Assembly: GCA_029259845.1 (NCBI GenBank)
Contig: JAJDEI010000239.1
Span: 1-42,951, forward strand
Length of the DNA stretch: 42,951 nt
Reading direction: 5' to 3'
Source of the DNA: Planctomycetaceae bacterium
GTDB lineage: Bacteria; Planctomycetota; Planctomycetia; Planctomycetales; Planctomycetaceae
Shown: piece after piece, positions 1 through 9,481 of the stretch
Layout of the letters: the number at the start of each line of letters is the position of its first letter
How positions within the stretch are numbered: position 1 is the stretch's first letter
The notes under the pieces: generated by a model
Database searches by the model: none
Told to the model about the DNA's origin: nothing
What the model saw: only the letters and a program-made list of their open reading frames with translations
Translations under genes and position numbers: made by a program

Positions 1-549
1 CCCTCCCGTCCTGTTCATCTCCGACCCCGTCCGCCAACACTCACCGAACCCTGTGGGGGAAAGGGGGCCCCCTGCCCACCACGACCCCAGCCAACCATCC
101 CAACCACCTTCAAAGGGCGGATGAAATATCCGGGCTAGCCCGATGATTGATCAGCCGCTCGGAATTCTGGGTCTGTGGACGATGAACGAACCGCGCCACG
201 GCCCCAGTGTTCGGTCTGAGGAAACGTATTCCTTGCCTCAACAACGCCCCAGCCACCCGGAAACAAGCGAGCCCCACGATCGGACGGATTCGCCCTGCGG
301 TTTTCGGCTCGGTTGCTCGGAGGGTGTGATTCTTTCCCAACGTGTGCCCAAACACCCGGTGCCTCGAATGACCGTGGACGTGAGATGCCGGATTTCAACG
401 GTGATGGTCCTCAGCGTTTCCCGAAATGATGAGACACCGGGTGTTTCCACCGAAAAACTCACAAGCTCTCCGGGTTGACACGAAGTGATTGATACCGCCA
501 CATAAGAGTATCCATCAACCACCGCCTCGTGACAGATGTTCCATTTATC
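1..549. other. Gene-free left edge
   Basis: I see no convincing gene here. The short open frames lack recognisable domains and overlap one another on both strands. The only clear structure is the inverted repeat at 350-365/431-446. The stretch is the leader of the large + strand gene starting at 550, but I could not identify a promoter, and no clear ribosome binding site precedes that start. Confidence 0.5.
350..446. repeat. Inverted repeat in leader of giant fusion gene
   Basis: Arms at 350-365 and 431-446 (AAACACCCGGTGCCTC against GAGACACCGGGTGTTT) pair at 15 of 16 positions around a 65-nt centre. It lies about 100 nt upstream of the large gene. It could be a dispersed palindromic repeat or an RNA structure in the leader; the sequence does not distinguish these. 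Confidence 0.6.
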
Positions 550-3500
550 ATGAACACACGATTCCACTTGCCAATCGGGTTGCTGTTCCTGTTTTTCGCC
601 GGCCTGTCGGCGAGCCATCTGGCCGCCGACGAAACAGCGGTCCTCAAGCAGCTCCGGCAATCACGGGCCGACTACGACACGACCGACAAGTGGGCGGCAC
701 GGCGGGAGGAGTTGCGTCGCGGTTTTCTGGAGGGAGCCGGACTGTGGCCGCTGCCGCAACGGCCGCCGGTGAAGGCGATTCGTAATCGTCTGCGGGAGTA
801 CAAAGACTACACAGTTGAAAACGTCGCACTCGAGACGCTGCCCGGCTTCTACTGCACGGGCAACCTGTATCGGCCGGTGGGACGCAAGGACCTCGGACCG
901 GCGATTCTCTGCCCGCACGGCCATTTCCGACCGCTGGGACGGTTTCGCGAGAGCCAGCAGATTCGCTGCGCCCACCTGGCCCGCATGGGGGCGACGGTGT
1001 TTTCCTACAGCATGGTCGGCTGGCAGGACTCACAGCAAACGACCCATGACGACCCGCTCGTCCTCGCGCTGCAAACGTGGAACAGCATCCGTGCCGTCGA
1101 CTTCCTGACCGGGCTGGACCGCGTGGACCCCGATCGCGTGGGCGTCACCGGTGCTTCCGGCGGGGGCACGCAGACATTCTACCTGTCGCTGGTGGACAAA
1201 CGGATCAAAGCGTCTGCGCCCCTGGTGATTGTGTACCCGTGGTCGGCCCCGGAGGGCTGTCTGTGTGAAGGGGGGCTGCCGGTCATGCAGGCTGCGGACA
1301 CAAATGCCATCGAACTGGCCGCCGCGACCGCCCCGCGGCCGCAGTTGCTGATCTCCGTCGGCAACGACCCCACACAAAACTTCCCCGACGTAGGCTTTCC
1401 CTTTATCAAGCACATGTATGAAGTGGCCGGTGCCGGCGAGCAGGTCCGGAACGTGCATTTGGCCGACGAAACACATGACTTCGGTCCGTCCAAGAGAAAG
1501 CTGGTCTACGAATTTTTCGGCGAACATCTGCGGATGACGCCCAACCGTTTCCTGGCGGGGGCGGGAGCCGGTATCGAGGCGCTGCCAGAAGACCTGAGCC
1601 GGATTACGATTGAGCCGCCGGAGCAGATGGCGGTGTGGAACGAGGCCCATCCGCTTCCCGACGGTGCGCTGCGCGGCAGCGAGGCGATTGCCGCCACGTT
1701 CGAGCGGTCTCTGGCCGAGTTACGACACGCGGACCGGGCCGCTGGGAGTACGGTCCGCGTCAGCGAATCGCCCCAAGCCGCGTATGCGTTCCAGCCAGCC
1801 GGTCCGGAAGACGAGGCGCTGTTGTTTACGCCGCCCGGTTTCGACAGCGTCGGTAAGCCGCATGTGGGTGAGCCGCGCGTGGCCTCTGGTGCCGAAACCG
1901 GGAGTCTGGAGATCGTCGTTCGGGACACGGATTCCGGGAAGCCGACGCCGTGCCGGGTCAACGTCGTCGGTCCCGACGGCCACTACTATGAACCGGCCGA
2001 GCATCCGCTCAAGGCGTTCAGCCTGACGGGCGTCTGGCCGAAGTCCGGCTGGGGCAATAGGCAGGGCAAGGCGCCGGTCCGGTACCTGGGGCGATTCTTC
2101 TATTCCAGCGGCGAAGCAACCGTCCGAGTGCCTGCGGGGACGGTGCGTGTGGAGGTCTGGAAAGGCTTCGAGTATCGGCCGGCAACGCTGACGACGCGCG
2201 TCTCACCGGGCGGTACCAGCCGAGTCGAACTCACACTCGAGCACGCGGTCCCCGTCGCCGCACAGGGCTATTGGTCGGGCGATCCGCACATTCACATCCA
2301 GCGTCGGGACGAGGCAGACGAAGGCCGCATCCTGGACCTGATGCAGGCGGAGGACATCCACTTCGGCACGATTCTCGCCTACAACGAACCGGCCGGTCCA
2401 TACGCGGGCTTCATGGAGCGGATGGAGTCTCCGCAGTTTCGGGGGCTGGGCGAACCGTCGATCGTGTCACGAGACGGCTATTCGATCCTGTCCGGGCAGG
2501 AGTACCGCAGCAGCACCTACGGGCATATCAACTTCTTCGGGATCGACCAGTTGGTGCTGGGCGGCTCGTCGCATAACGCCGACGACTGGCCGCCGTTCGG
2601 CCATGTGGCCCGTGCTGTGCGCAACGAGGGGGGCGTCGCCTTTTACGCCCACGGGGGGTACGCACAAGAGATTTACGCCGACGTCGTGCAGGACAACGTG
2701 GACGGCGTCGAGCTTTTGCAATTCGGTGTCTATCGAGGCATCGGGCTGATCGACTGGTATCACATGCTGAACGCGGGCTTCCGCGTGCCTGCCAGCGGTG
2801 CCTGCGACTATCCCGCCTGCCGCAAGCTGGGCGATTGCAAGACGTACGTCTGGAGCGACGGCCCGCCCGACATGCAAGGTTGGTTGCGTGGCATGGCGGA
2901 GGGCCGCAGCTTCATCACCAGCGGGCCGTTGTTGTTGCTCGAAGTCGACGGCCGGCGTCCCGGCAGCCGGATCGACAAGTCCGGAAAAGGGCCGCATCGT
3001 GTGTCGGCACGGGTTCGGGTGCGGTCGGAAGTTGCGCCGGTCACCAACGTCCAACTGATTGCCAACGGCCGCGTGTTGGAGGAACTGCGAGTGCCACCAA
3101 GCGAGGGACGGGGGAGTTGGCTCCAGTTCGAGGTGCCGATCGAACTGGAAGAATCCGCCTGGATCGCCGCACGGGCGTTTTCGCTGTCGCCACTGGGGAC
3201 GCCGGATGCAGAGTCACACACCAACCCGGTGTATGTCACCGTGGACGGGAAGGCCCCCTACGATCGCGAATCGCTGGATGCTCTTGTCACCGCGATCGAC
3301 GGCCAGATCGCCCGCCACAAGAAACGTTCGTTTCCCGAACAGGCCCGCGTAATCGCCTACTTCGAGCAGTCGCGCGACATTTTGATGGCAGTCCGGGATG
3401 CGGGCGGAGCACCGGCAGACGGACATCCTTCCGACCTTGCGAAAAGCCTGACAACGCTCAGCGATCCGGGCCAACGACTTCACACGGAAGCGGAGCTGAA

Positions 3501-6450
3501 GGAATTCCTCAAGCCGGTTCCCCCCAAGCCGATCGAGGACGTGCTCCGCTCCTTTGACACAGTCGACGGCTTTGAGATGCAACTGGTCGCTCGCGAGCCG
3601 TTGGTCGTCGACCCGATCGCCGCCGCCTTCGATGAAGTGGGCAACCTGTATGTCTGCGAGATGCGCGACTACCCCTTCAAGCCCCAGGAAGGCAAGGAGC
3701 CGATCGGCACGCTGCGACTGTTGCGGGACACCGATGGCGACGGCACGTTCGATGAGAGTCACGTGTTCGCGGACAAGTTGCTGTGGGCGGGGGGAGTCGC
3801 GCCGTGGCAGGGGGGCGTGTTCGTCGCCGCTCCGCCGGACATCTGGTACATGAAAGACACTGACGGCGACCACCAAGCGGATGTGCGAGAGAAGATTTAC
3901 ACGGGCTTCGGCACCGGTAACCAGCAGGCGATGCTCAACAATCTCACGTGGGGGATCGACCACAAGATCTATGGATCGACCGCCGGGAATGGGGGACTGG
4001 TCTCCACGGTGGGCGGGCCGGCCAAGGGGGCCGAACCGGTCTCAGTCAGCGGGCACGATTTCCGTTTCGACCCGGTGAGCGGCAAGTTCGAGGCGATCAC
4101 CGGCACCATCCAGTTCGGCAACACGTTCGATGACTGGGGCAACCGCTTCCTGTGCAGCGAGTCGCGGCCTCTTCTGCACGCCGTGCTTCCCGAACATTAT
4201 CTGGCCCGCAACCCCTACCTGCCCGTGCCGTCAGCGATCCAGAACCTGACCGGCGGACCGGTCCCCATTTTTCGGATCAGTCCTCTGGAGCGGTGGCGGA
4301 TCATCCGTTCGAGCCGGCGTGTCGCCGCCGGGGCCCGTTCGCCCGATTCGGCCGGTGCCAGCCACCATGTGATCGACGCCGCGGCCGGAGTGACGATCTA
4401 CCGCGGCGGCGCGTATCCGGAATCGTACTCCGGAAACGTGTTCATCGGGGGCGCTCAAAACAACGTGATCCACCGCCGGCTGCTGTCGCCGGACGGCATC
4501 ACCTTCACCTCCCGGCGGGCCGATCCGAACACCGAGTTCGTCCGGTCATCGGATAACTGGTTCCGCCCGGTGAACTTCGTGAACGCCCCGGATGGCACGC
4601 TTTACGTTCTCGATATGAGCCGCGAGGTGTTGGAATCGATTCACATCCCGGACGACGTCGTCAAGCATCTCGACCTGTCCAGCGGGCGTACAAATGGCCG
4701 TGTCTACCGCATTGCCCCGCAGGGGTTCCGCTATCCGGGGCCGCCCAACCTGGGTGAAGCGGACACATCACAACTCGTCGCCGGGCTGGAGAGTCCGCAC
4801 GGCTGGTGGCGCGACACGGCTCATCGCCTATTGTACGAACGGCAGAATCGGGACGCCGTTGATCCGCTGCGCAGGTTGCTCAGGGAAAGCGCGCGTCCTC
4901 AGGCCCGATTGCACGCGCTCTGGTCCTTGAAGGGCTTTGATGCCCCGTCGGATGGCGATTTGCTGACGGCACTCGACGACTCCCACTTGAGTATTCGTGA
5001 ACATGCGATCGCACTGGCGGAGCCGCGATTGGACGAGTCCGCCGCGCTGCTCGACCGGGTGATCGGCCATGCGGATGATGAGAACGCGCGATTGCGGGTT
5101 CAGGCGGCGTTCTCTCTGGGGGAATCTCGCGACCCGCGTGCGGCGGCGGCGCTGGCGAAACTCGCCCGGTCGTCCGCATCCGATCCCTGGTTGCGGACAG
5201 CCGTGCTGAGTTCCGCCGGAGGCAATCCCGTGCAGCTGCTCGACACCTTGCTGGAGCAGTCCGCTGACGCCGACGTATTGCGGCAACTGGCGGCGATCGT
5301 CGGCTCACGCGGCCGAACAGACGATGTGAATCGGGTGTTGGACACACTGGCGACCGGCGAACCGCAGCCTGAGCTTGTTCGCCAGTTGTTGCTGGCGATG
5401 GGGACCGGCCTTCGACAGCGAGGAGCGTCCTTGGCCGCAAACGACGGCACGTCACCCGCAGCCGCCAAGCTCCTCAAGCAACAGAGGGAGGCTGCACGCC
5501 GGACCGCCTCTGACGAGTCCGCCGACGTGGGCCAACGCCAACAAGCCGTCAAACTGCTCGGCTGTGCGACGTTCGACGATTCCGGTGGTGTGCTGGCGCA
5601 GTTGCTCGACGTTCGACAACCGGAACCGGTCCAAATCGAGGCGGTGAGGGCCTTGTCGTCGTTTTCCGCACCGATCGTCGGACGTCGCCTGCTGGGCGGT
5701 TGGCGACAGCAATCCCCGGCTGTTCGTCAGGAGGTTGTTGACGCCTTGCTCGCGAGGCCGCAGCGGACGGTTCAGTTCTTGCAGGCCGCCCGCGACGGCG
5801 AAGCATCCGCGGCTCTCGTCGACTCCACACGCCGAGCTCTGTTCCTACAGCACGATGATCCCGACATCCGACGGCTGGCAACCGAGTTGTTTGGCGAAGC
5901 CGCGTCCACAGGCCGCGCGGAAATCATCGCCGCCTATCGGCCGGTGCTGGAACGGACGGCGGACCCCGGCGAGGCAGACCGCGCCCGGGGAGAAGCCGTA
6001 TTCCGGCGCGACTGCATGGCCTGCCACAAGATTGGCGACACGGGCCACAAGATCGGCCCCGACCTTGCCTCATCACCGTCGCGTGACGCTGCCGCCCTGC
6101 TCACGCACGTCCTCGACCCCAACCGCTACGTCCTTCCGAACTACGAATCGTACGTGGTGGTTGACACCGATGGCCGCGTTTTCACCGGTCTCATCGCAGC
6201 TCAAACGGCAACCAGCATCACACTGCGGCGTGAGGAAAACAAGACCGTCACCATCCTGCGAACCAACGTCGACGAGTTGTCCAGCACCGGCAAATCGCTG
6301 ATGCCCGAAGGCTTTGAAAAGAAGATCACCCCACAGGAAATGACCGACCTGTTCGCCTTCCTCCAGGCATCCCGGACGCCTGCCGATCCCTCGGCACTCC
6401 CGATTGGAACGCTGCCGGGATTGATCGAACCTGGCGCTGAGTCACGGTAA
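550..6450 (+). CDS. Secreted multi-domain fusion: esterase-like + CehA/McbA-type PHP hydrolase + PVC dehydrogenase-like propeller + HEAT + cytochrome c
   Basis: One uninterrupted frame of 1966 aa. A signal peptide (MNTRFHLPIG then a hydrophobic run) favours the ATG at 550 over 529. Residues 30-430 resemble an acetyl-xylan-esterase-like alpha/beta hydrolase, with nucleophile elbow GASGGG around Ser203. Residues about 440-990 resemble CehA/McbA metallohydrolases of the PHP superfamily: a beta-rich start, then GDPHIHI (His580, His582), later GQEYRSSTYGHINFFG and YAHGG. Residues about 995-1400 match the planctomycete 'membrane-bound dehydrogenase' propeller, followed by HEAT-like helices to about 1780. 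The C-terminus is a PVC-type haem domain with CMACHK at 1822-1827 and a GPDL motif. I infer a periplasmic enzyme passing electrons to its own haem; substrates are unknown. Domains of this kind often occur as separate proteins, so the fusion is notable. Confidence 0.85.
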   Translation: MNTRFHLPIGLLFLFFAGLSASHLAADETAVLKQLRQSRADYDTTDKWAARREELRRGFLEGAGLWPLPQRPPVKAIRNRLREYKDYTVENVALETLPGFYCTGNLYRPVGRKDLGPAILCPHGHFRPLGRFRESQQIRCAHLARMGATVFSYSMVGWQDSQQTTHDDPLVLALQTWNSIRAVDFLTGLDRVDPDRVGVTGASGGGTQTFYLSLVDKRIKASAPLVIVYPWSAPEGCLCEGGLPVMQAADTNAIELAAATAPRPQLLISVGNDPTQNFPDVGFPFIKHMYEVAGAGEQVRNVHLADETHDFGPSKRKLVYEFFGEHLRMTPNRFLAGAGAGIEALPEDLSRITIEPPEQMAVWNEAHPLPDGALRGSEAIAATFERSLAELRHADRAAGSTVRVSESPQAAYAFQPAGPEDEALLFTPPGFDSVGKPHVGEPRVASGAETGSLEIVVRDTDSGKPTPCRVNVVGPDGHYYEPAEHPLKAFSLTGVWPKSGWGNRQGKAPVRYLGRFFYSSGEATVRVPAGTVRVEVWKGFEYRPATLTTRVSPGGTSRVELTLEHAVPVAAQGYWSGDPHIHIQRRDEADEGRILDLMQAEDIHFGTILAYNEPAGPYAGFMERMESPQFRGLGEPSIVSRDGYSILSGQEYRSSTYGHINFFGIDQLVLGGSSHNADDWPPFGHVARAVRNEGGVAFYAHGGYAQEIYADVVQDNVDGVELLQFGVYRGIGLIDWYHMLNAGFRVPASGACDYPACRKLGDCKTYVWSDGPPDMQGWLRGMAEGRSFITSGPLLLLEVDGRRPGSRIDKSGKGPHRVSARVRVRSEVAPVTNVQLIANGRVLEELRVPPSEGRGSWLQFEVPIELEESAWIAARAFSLSPLGTPDAESHTNPVYVTVDGKAPYDRESLDALVTAIDGQIARHKKRSFPEQARVIAYFEQSRDILMAVRDAGGAPADGHPSDLAKSLTTLSDPGQRLHTEAELKEFLKPVPPKPIEDVLRSFDTVDGFEMQLVAREPLVVDPIAAAFDEVGNLYVCEMRDYPFKPQEGKEPIGTLRLLRDTDGDGTFDESHVFADKLLWAGGVAPWQGGVFVAAPPDIWYMKDTDGDHQADVREKIYTGFGTGNQQAMLNNLTWGIDHKIYGSTAGNGGLVSTVGGPAKGAEPVSVSGHDFRFDPVSGKFEAITGTIQFGNTFDDWGNRFLCSESRPLLHAVLPEHYLARNPYLPVPSAIQNLTGGPVPIFRISPLERWRIIRSSRRVAAGARSPDSAGASHHVIDAAAGVTIYRGGAYPESYSGNVFIGGAQNNVIHRRLLSPDGITFTSRRADPNTEFVRSSDNWFRPVNFVNAPDGTLYVLDMSREVLESIHIPDDVVKHLDLSSGRTNGRVYRIAPQGFRYPGPPNLGEADTSQLVAGLESPHGWWRDTAHRLLYERQNRDAVDPLRRLLRESARPQARLHALWSLKGFDAPSDGDLLTALDDSHLSIREHAIALAEPRLDESAALLDRVIGHADDENARLRVQAAFSLGESRDPRAAAALAKLARSSASDPWLRTAVLSSAGGNPVQLLDTLLEQSADADVLRQLAAIVGSRGRTDDVNRVLDTLATGEPQPELVRQLLLAMGTGLRQRGASLAANDGTSPAAAKLLKQQREAARRTASDESADVGQRQQAVKLLGCATFDDSGGVLAQLLDVRQPEPVQIEAVRALSSFSAPIVGRRLLGGWRQQSPAVRQEVVDALLARPQRTVQFLQAARDGEASAALVDSTRRALFLQHDDPDIRRLATELFGEAASTGRAEIIAAYRPVLERTADPGEADRARGEAVFRRDCMACHKIGDTGHKIGPDLASSPSRDAAALLTHVLDPNRYVLPNYESYVVVDTDGRVFTGLIAAQTATSITLRREENKTVTILRTNVDELSSTGKSLMPEGFEKKITPQEMTDLFAFLQASRTPADPSALPIGTLPGLIEPGAESR

Positions 6451-6629
6451 CCTGTTTCAGCACCGTTCGTGCCACGGACGCTGGGATCTGTCGGCTTGGG
6501 GGGGCGTTTCGGAAACGCTCTGCAACGCCCACAGAACCGCATCAAAAACTGTGCCGCCCCCGGCGCGGACAGGGGGCTTGTCGCGACTTCCTGGAAAAAC
6601 GGGATCACAATTCAAATCAGCAGACTGGG

Positions 6630-7067
6630 ATGATCATGGTCCGACGCTCACACCTACTGATGATTCTGGCTGGCACATTCGCCTGCGCGGCTGCACCGCC
6701 GATCGGCCGCACGCTTGTCGCAGACAATGCCGCGGAGGGCGAACCGCGAAGCAACGCTCGGCACGACGAGCGGTTCTTTATGTTGAACGTGCTGTGGTTC
6801 AAACCGGACGGAGGCGCGGCGAAGTATGACAGCTACCTGAAAGCTGCACGGCCGTTTGTGGCCAAACATGGCGGAAAATCGGACGGTGCCTTTGTGCCGC
6901 AGGCGAACATCATTGGAGAGTTCGACGCCGATCTCGTGTTCTTTGTCGAATGGCCCAACCAAAAGGCGTTTGTCGAGTTCATCCAGGACCCCGGATACCA
7001 AGCCGTCAGCCATCTTCGCAAGGAAGCGATTCGTGATTCCCTGTTGATCCGTTGCAGGAAGAAGTAA
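6630..7067 (+). CDS. DUF1330 family small secreted protein
   Basis: A 145-aa protein with an N-terminal hydrophobic export signal (MLILAG-like core before CAAAPP, without a good lipobox), followed by an alpha/beta-barrel-like domain matching DUF1330: FFMLNVLWFKPDGG, a YDSYLKAARPFVAKHGG-like helix, DLVFFVEWPNQKAF and DPGYQAVSHLRKEAI. DUF1330 proteins are small dimeric ferredoxin-like folds of unknown biochemical role. The ATG at 6630 and the ATG two codons later are both possible. It follows the giant fusion gene by 179 nt on the same strand, so co-transcription is possible but unproven. It converges on the GntR gene downstream. Confidence 0.75.
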   Translation: MIMVRRSHLLMILAGTFACAAAPPIGRTLVADNAAEGEPRSNARHDERFFMLNVLWFKPDGGAAKYDSYLKAARPFVAKHGGKSDGAFVPQANIIGEFDADLVFFVEWPNQKAFVEFIQDPGYQAVSHLRKEAIRDSLLIRCRKK

Positions 7068-7087
7068 TTGCTGCTCGGGGAGTCAGC

Positions 7088-7206
7088 CGTAGGGTGCGTG
7101 GGCGCTGAATGATGGTGCGTTGGGATCGCGTGTTCAGCGCGGACCGCCATTCGACGCTCCACACCGACCGGACGCACCAACTTGAGCAACGCCCACGCAC
7201 GTTACG
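7088..7206. repeat. Long imperfect inverted repeat between convergent genes
   Basis: Left arm 7088-7120 and right arm 7172-7206 share GTGCGTGGGCG and TGGTGCGT blocks in inverse orientation. The right arm overlaps the TAA stop of the GntR gene (7202-7204). Its position between two convergent genes would suit a bidirectional terminator, but the size and imperfect pairing look more like a dispersed palindromic element. Confidence 0.55.
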
Positions 7207-8035
7207 AGACTGCGCAGTTGTACTCAAGGTACCGCTTGCGAGCCAATTTCAGATGTTGCCGCATCTGATCGGCGGCCAACTCTCCGTCGCCTTCGCGGAG
7301 CGCGTCGAGCAAGGCTTGGTGCTCGGGAATGGAGTCGTTGACCTTGTCGCTTTGGATGGGATTCATGAAGAGTCGCTGCAGAAGCGGTTCCAGCGTCTCG
7401 AGCATGATTCGCCGATTGGCGACTTCTGCCAGACGGCGATGAAAAAAGTAGTCGGCTTGGCGTCGCTTGTATTGAGGGGCCGACCGATCGCATTCCACAT
7501 TGCACTCGGACAACTCGTCGAGCAACGCATCGCCAACGTGACGAGCAGCATAACGGACGATTAACGGCTCCAAGCACAGACGCAACCGAAACACATCCTT
7601 GACCTCCGGCCGAGTCAGAATGGTCACGCGCCAGCCACGGCGAGGTTGCCGGTTGAGCACTCCACGCGACGAGAGGGACTCCAATGCTTCGCGGACCGAC
7701 GCCATACTGACATCGAGTTCCTCAGACAACCGTTTCGCGTTGACGGTTTCATTGGGCCGCAATTCTCCCCCGAGAATCTTTTCGAGAATGGCCTCAAGGG
7801 CGATGTTGACGTGGCCGTCGCCCGGATCGAATTCGACTGGCTGCTGGCATGGTTGCGGAGGATAGGCACTCAGCACAGGACGTCCATTGGGCGATCGCTG
7901 CACCCAGCCGGCCTCAATGGCGCGCTCCATCGCCTGGCGGACCGTGGAGGGACTCACGCCCAATTCCCGCGCGATCCGTGCGGCGGAAAGATGGTCGTGT
8001 TTGGAAAACCGCCGCCGCGCTGACTCGCTTTGCAA
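7202..8035 (-). CDS. GntR/FCD-family transcriptional regulator, 5' end truncated
   Basis: The frame carries an N-terminal helix-turn-helix (ARIARELGVSPSTVRQAMER), a second winged helix typical of GntR (NAKRLSEELDVSMASVREAL, then LSSRGVLNRQPRRGWRV) and a C-terminal FCD-like helical ligand domain (FRLRLCLEPLIVRYAARHV, HRRLAEV, HQALLDALREGD). FadR-type regulators of this architecture sense small carboxylic acids or sugars. Having two DNA-binding modules is unusual. No ATG starts it: the best start is a TTG at 8035, yet the frame stays open upstream and reads a plausible helix (HQVFDWLQSE) until it enters the DUF1559 gene on the other strand. I infer that the true start and promoter were lost at a junction near 8050. 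Confidence 0.8.
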   Translation of the reverse strand: MQSESARRRFSKHDHLSAARIARELGVSPSTVRQAMERAIEAGWVQRSPNGRPVLSAYPPQPCQQPVEFDPGDGHVNIALEAILEKILGGELRPNETVNAKRLSEELDVSMASVREALESLSSRGVLNRQPRRGWRVTILTRPEVKDVFRLRLCLEPLIVRYAARHVGDALLDELSECNVECDRSAPQYKRRQADYFFHRRLAEVANRRIMLETLEPLLQRLFMNPIQSDKVNDSIPEHQALLDALREGDGELAADQMRQHLKLARKRYLEYNCAVS

Positions 8036-8050
8036 CCAGTCAAAGACTTG

Positions 8051-8778
8051 ATGGCTTGGGCTGGGGTTTTATGCTGCTGCCGATGCTCGAACAGGGTAAT
8101 CTCTACAATCAAATCAATACGGCGATCGGTTCCGTGGATTTGGCAGTGAAAGGACCTTTTGGTGGCTATTTCACTGCGACCGGCGTGATCATTCCCGGCG
8201 GAGAAACACCACTGAAGATGTTCAGGTGTCCTTCCTCGACGATTCGTCCGACGACGAAAAACGATGACGGCAGTAGCAGCGACAACTCAGGTGTCGGCTA
8301 TGGCACGAGCGACTATTTCGGGAACAACGGGACCGACCTGACAGACACGGATGGCGGCAACAGCGACCAGGGCGACGGAGTGTTCTTCAAGTTGGAGGAC
8401 CATGTGACTTCGAGTAGCGAACAGAACCTCCAGCCCTGGGCCTCTGCAGGGCCTCAGCCGGCTCTGCGGTTCCGAGACTTCACCGACGGGACGAGCAATA
8501 CGATCGTCATCGGCGAGGGATCGTACTTCAACTCGGATGAGGACCAGGGTGCTTGGATTGGTGATGTGGGATGCGACGAATCCGTGCTGCGCAAGGCGAG
8601 TCCGGATTCGGTCATCAACACCACGCTGGACGATGATGCGTTCTTCAGCTTCCATCAGGGAGGCTGCCAATTCACCTTCGCTGACGGTTCGGTGCATTTT
8701 CTCAGCGAGAACATCTCGTCGCAGGTGTACACGTTTCTGGGTGCCCGCCGAGACGGAAGGGTCGTCGGCGAGTTCTAG
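8051..8778 (+). pseudogene. DUF1559 (planctomycete pilin-like) protein, N-terminus missing
   Basis: From DGLGWGFMLLPMLEQGNLYN onward the frame is a normal DUF1559 protein: RFRDFTDGTSNTIVIGEGS, then FFSFHQGGCQFTFADGSVHF, the C-terminal H-x9-DG signature, and a TAG stop at 8776. DUF1559 proteins normally begin with a type IV pilin-like leader and a hydrophobic helix (FTLIELLVVIAIIA-type) followed by about 60 residues; all of that is absent. The same + strand frame stays open leftwards, but only as the shadow of the GntR gene. An ATG at 8072 could start a leaderless remnant. The partner lipoprotein follows at 8936. Either a deletion or a chimeric join near 8050 explains the loss. Confidence 0.8.
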
Positions 8779-8935
8779 AGCGATGATCCGCACTTGAGTG
8801 AGGAATCGATTGGGGGAATTCGGTGTTCGGGTCCGGCCGGGAACCGGATTCTCCGTTCTTCGGTGTGGGAGCAGACCGTCTCCATTGGCTCGACATTGCG
8901 GCTGGGAGTGAAGAGCCGCAGAGGAGGATTCTCGG

Positions 8936-9397
8936 ATGCGTCGTTTGATTGTGGCCGTCGCAGTTGTCTGCATCGGCCTGCCGCTGTTTGGTTGCAGTAA
9001 AGCTCCCTACGATCTTGCGGACGTTCACGGAACCGCGCTTTGCAACGGCAAGCCGATGACGTCGGGGTTCGTCATCTTTTCCCCGATTCCCGATGATCCG
9101 GGCTCGGTGACCGAAAAGCCGGGCAAGCCGGCGACCGGCAAATTTGATGAGGATGGACACTTCGTGCTGAGCACGTACGGTAACGAGGATGGCGCCGTGG
9201 TGGGCAAACACACCGCCCGCGTCTCCATGCCCTCTGTCGACGAAGACGATCCGCCGAACCCGCCGTGCGGCGGGAAGGTCTTCGTTCCCGGTACGACTGA
9301 GGAGCGAATCTTCGAGGTCGTCGGCGGGGAGGACAACGAGTTTACTTTGGAGTTCTCGAACCCCCGAGCGAAAACAGGACCTTGGGCTGCGCCGTGA
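8936..9397 (+). CDS. Small lipoprotein (transthyretin-like/carboxypeptidase-regulatory-like)
   Basis: A 153-aa protein with a lipoprotein signal (hydrophobic run ending in the lipobox LFGC, Cys20) and a compact beta-rich domain: VHGTALCNGKPMTSGFVIFS, then GKFDEDGHFVLSTYG, then KHTARVSMP. This is the layout of small planctomycete lipoproteins with a carboxypeptidase regulatory-like fold, which commonly sit just downstream of DUF1559 genes, as here. A strong ribosome binding site (GAGGAGGA at 8921-8928) sets the ATG at 8936. It probably resides in the periplasm or outer envelope as a structural or adhesion component; its actual role is unknown. It heads a + strand run leading into the two HTTM genes (84-nt gap). 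Confidence 0.8.
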   Translation: MRRLIVAVAVVCIGLPLFGCSKAPYDLADVHGTALCNGKPMTSGFVIFSPIPDDPGSVTEKPGKPATGKFDEDGHFVLSTYGNEDGAVVGKHTARVSMPSVDEDDPPNPPCGGKVFVPGTTEERIFEVVGGEDNEFTLEFSNPRAKTGPWAAP

Positions 9398-9481
9398 GCG
9401 TCACGTCGAGTTTGATGTCGCCCACCGAAAATGGCCATGCGGCAGTGGTGGCGTTGTCGCACCCAGCCGCGGGGTGATGCC

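Noticed and set aside
7849..8050. N-terminal extension of the DUF1559 frame
   Set aside because: It is the antisense shadow of the GntR winged-helix region, lacks the pilin-like leader expected of DUF1559 proteins and shows no homology by eye.
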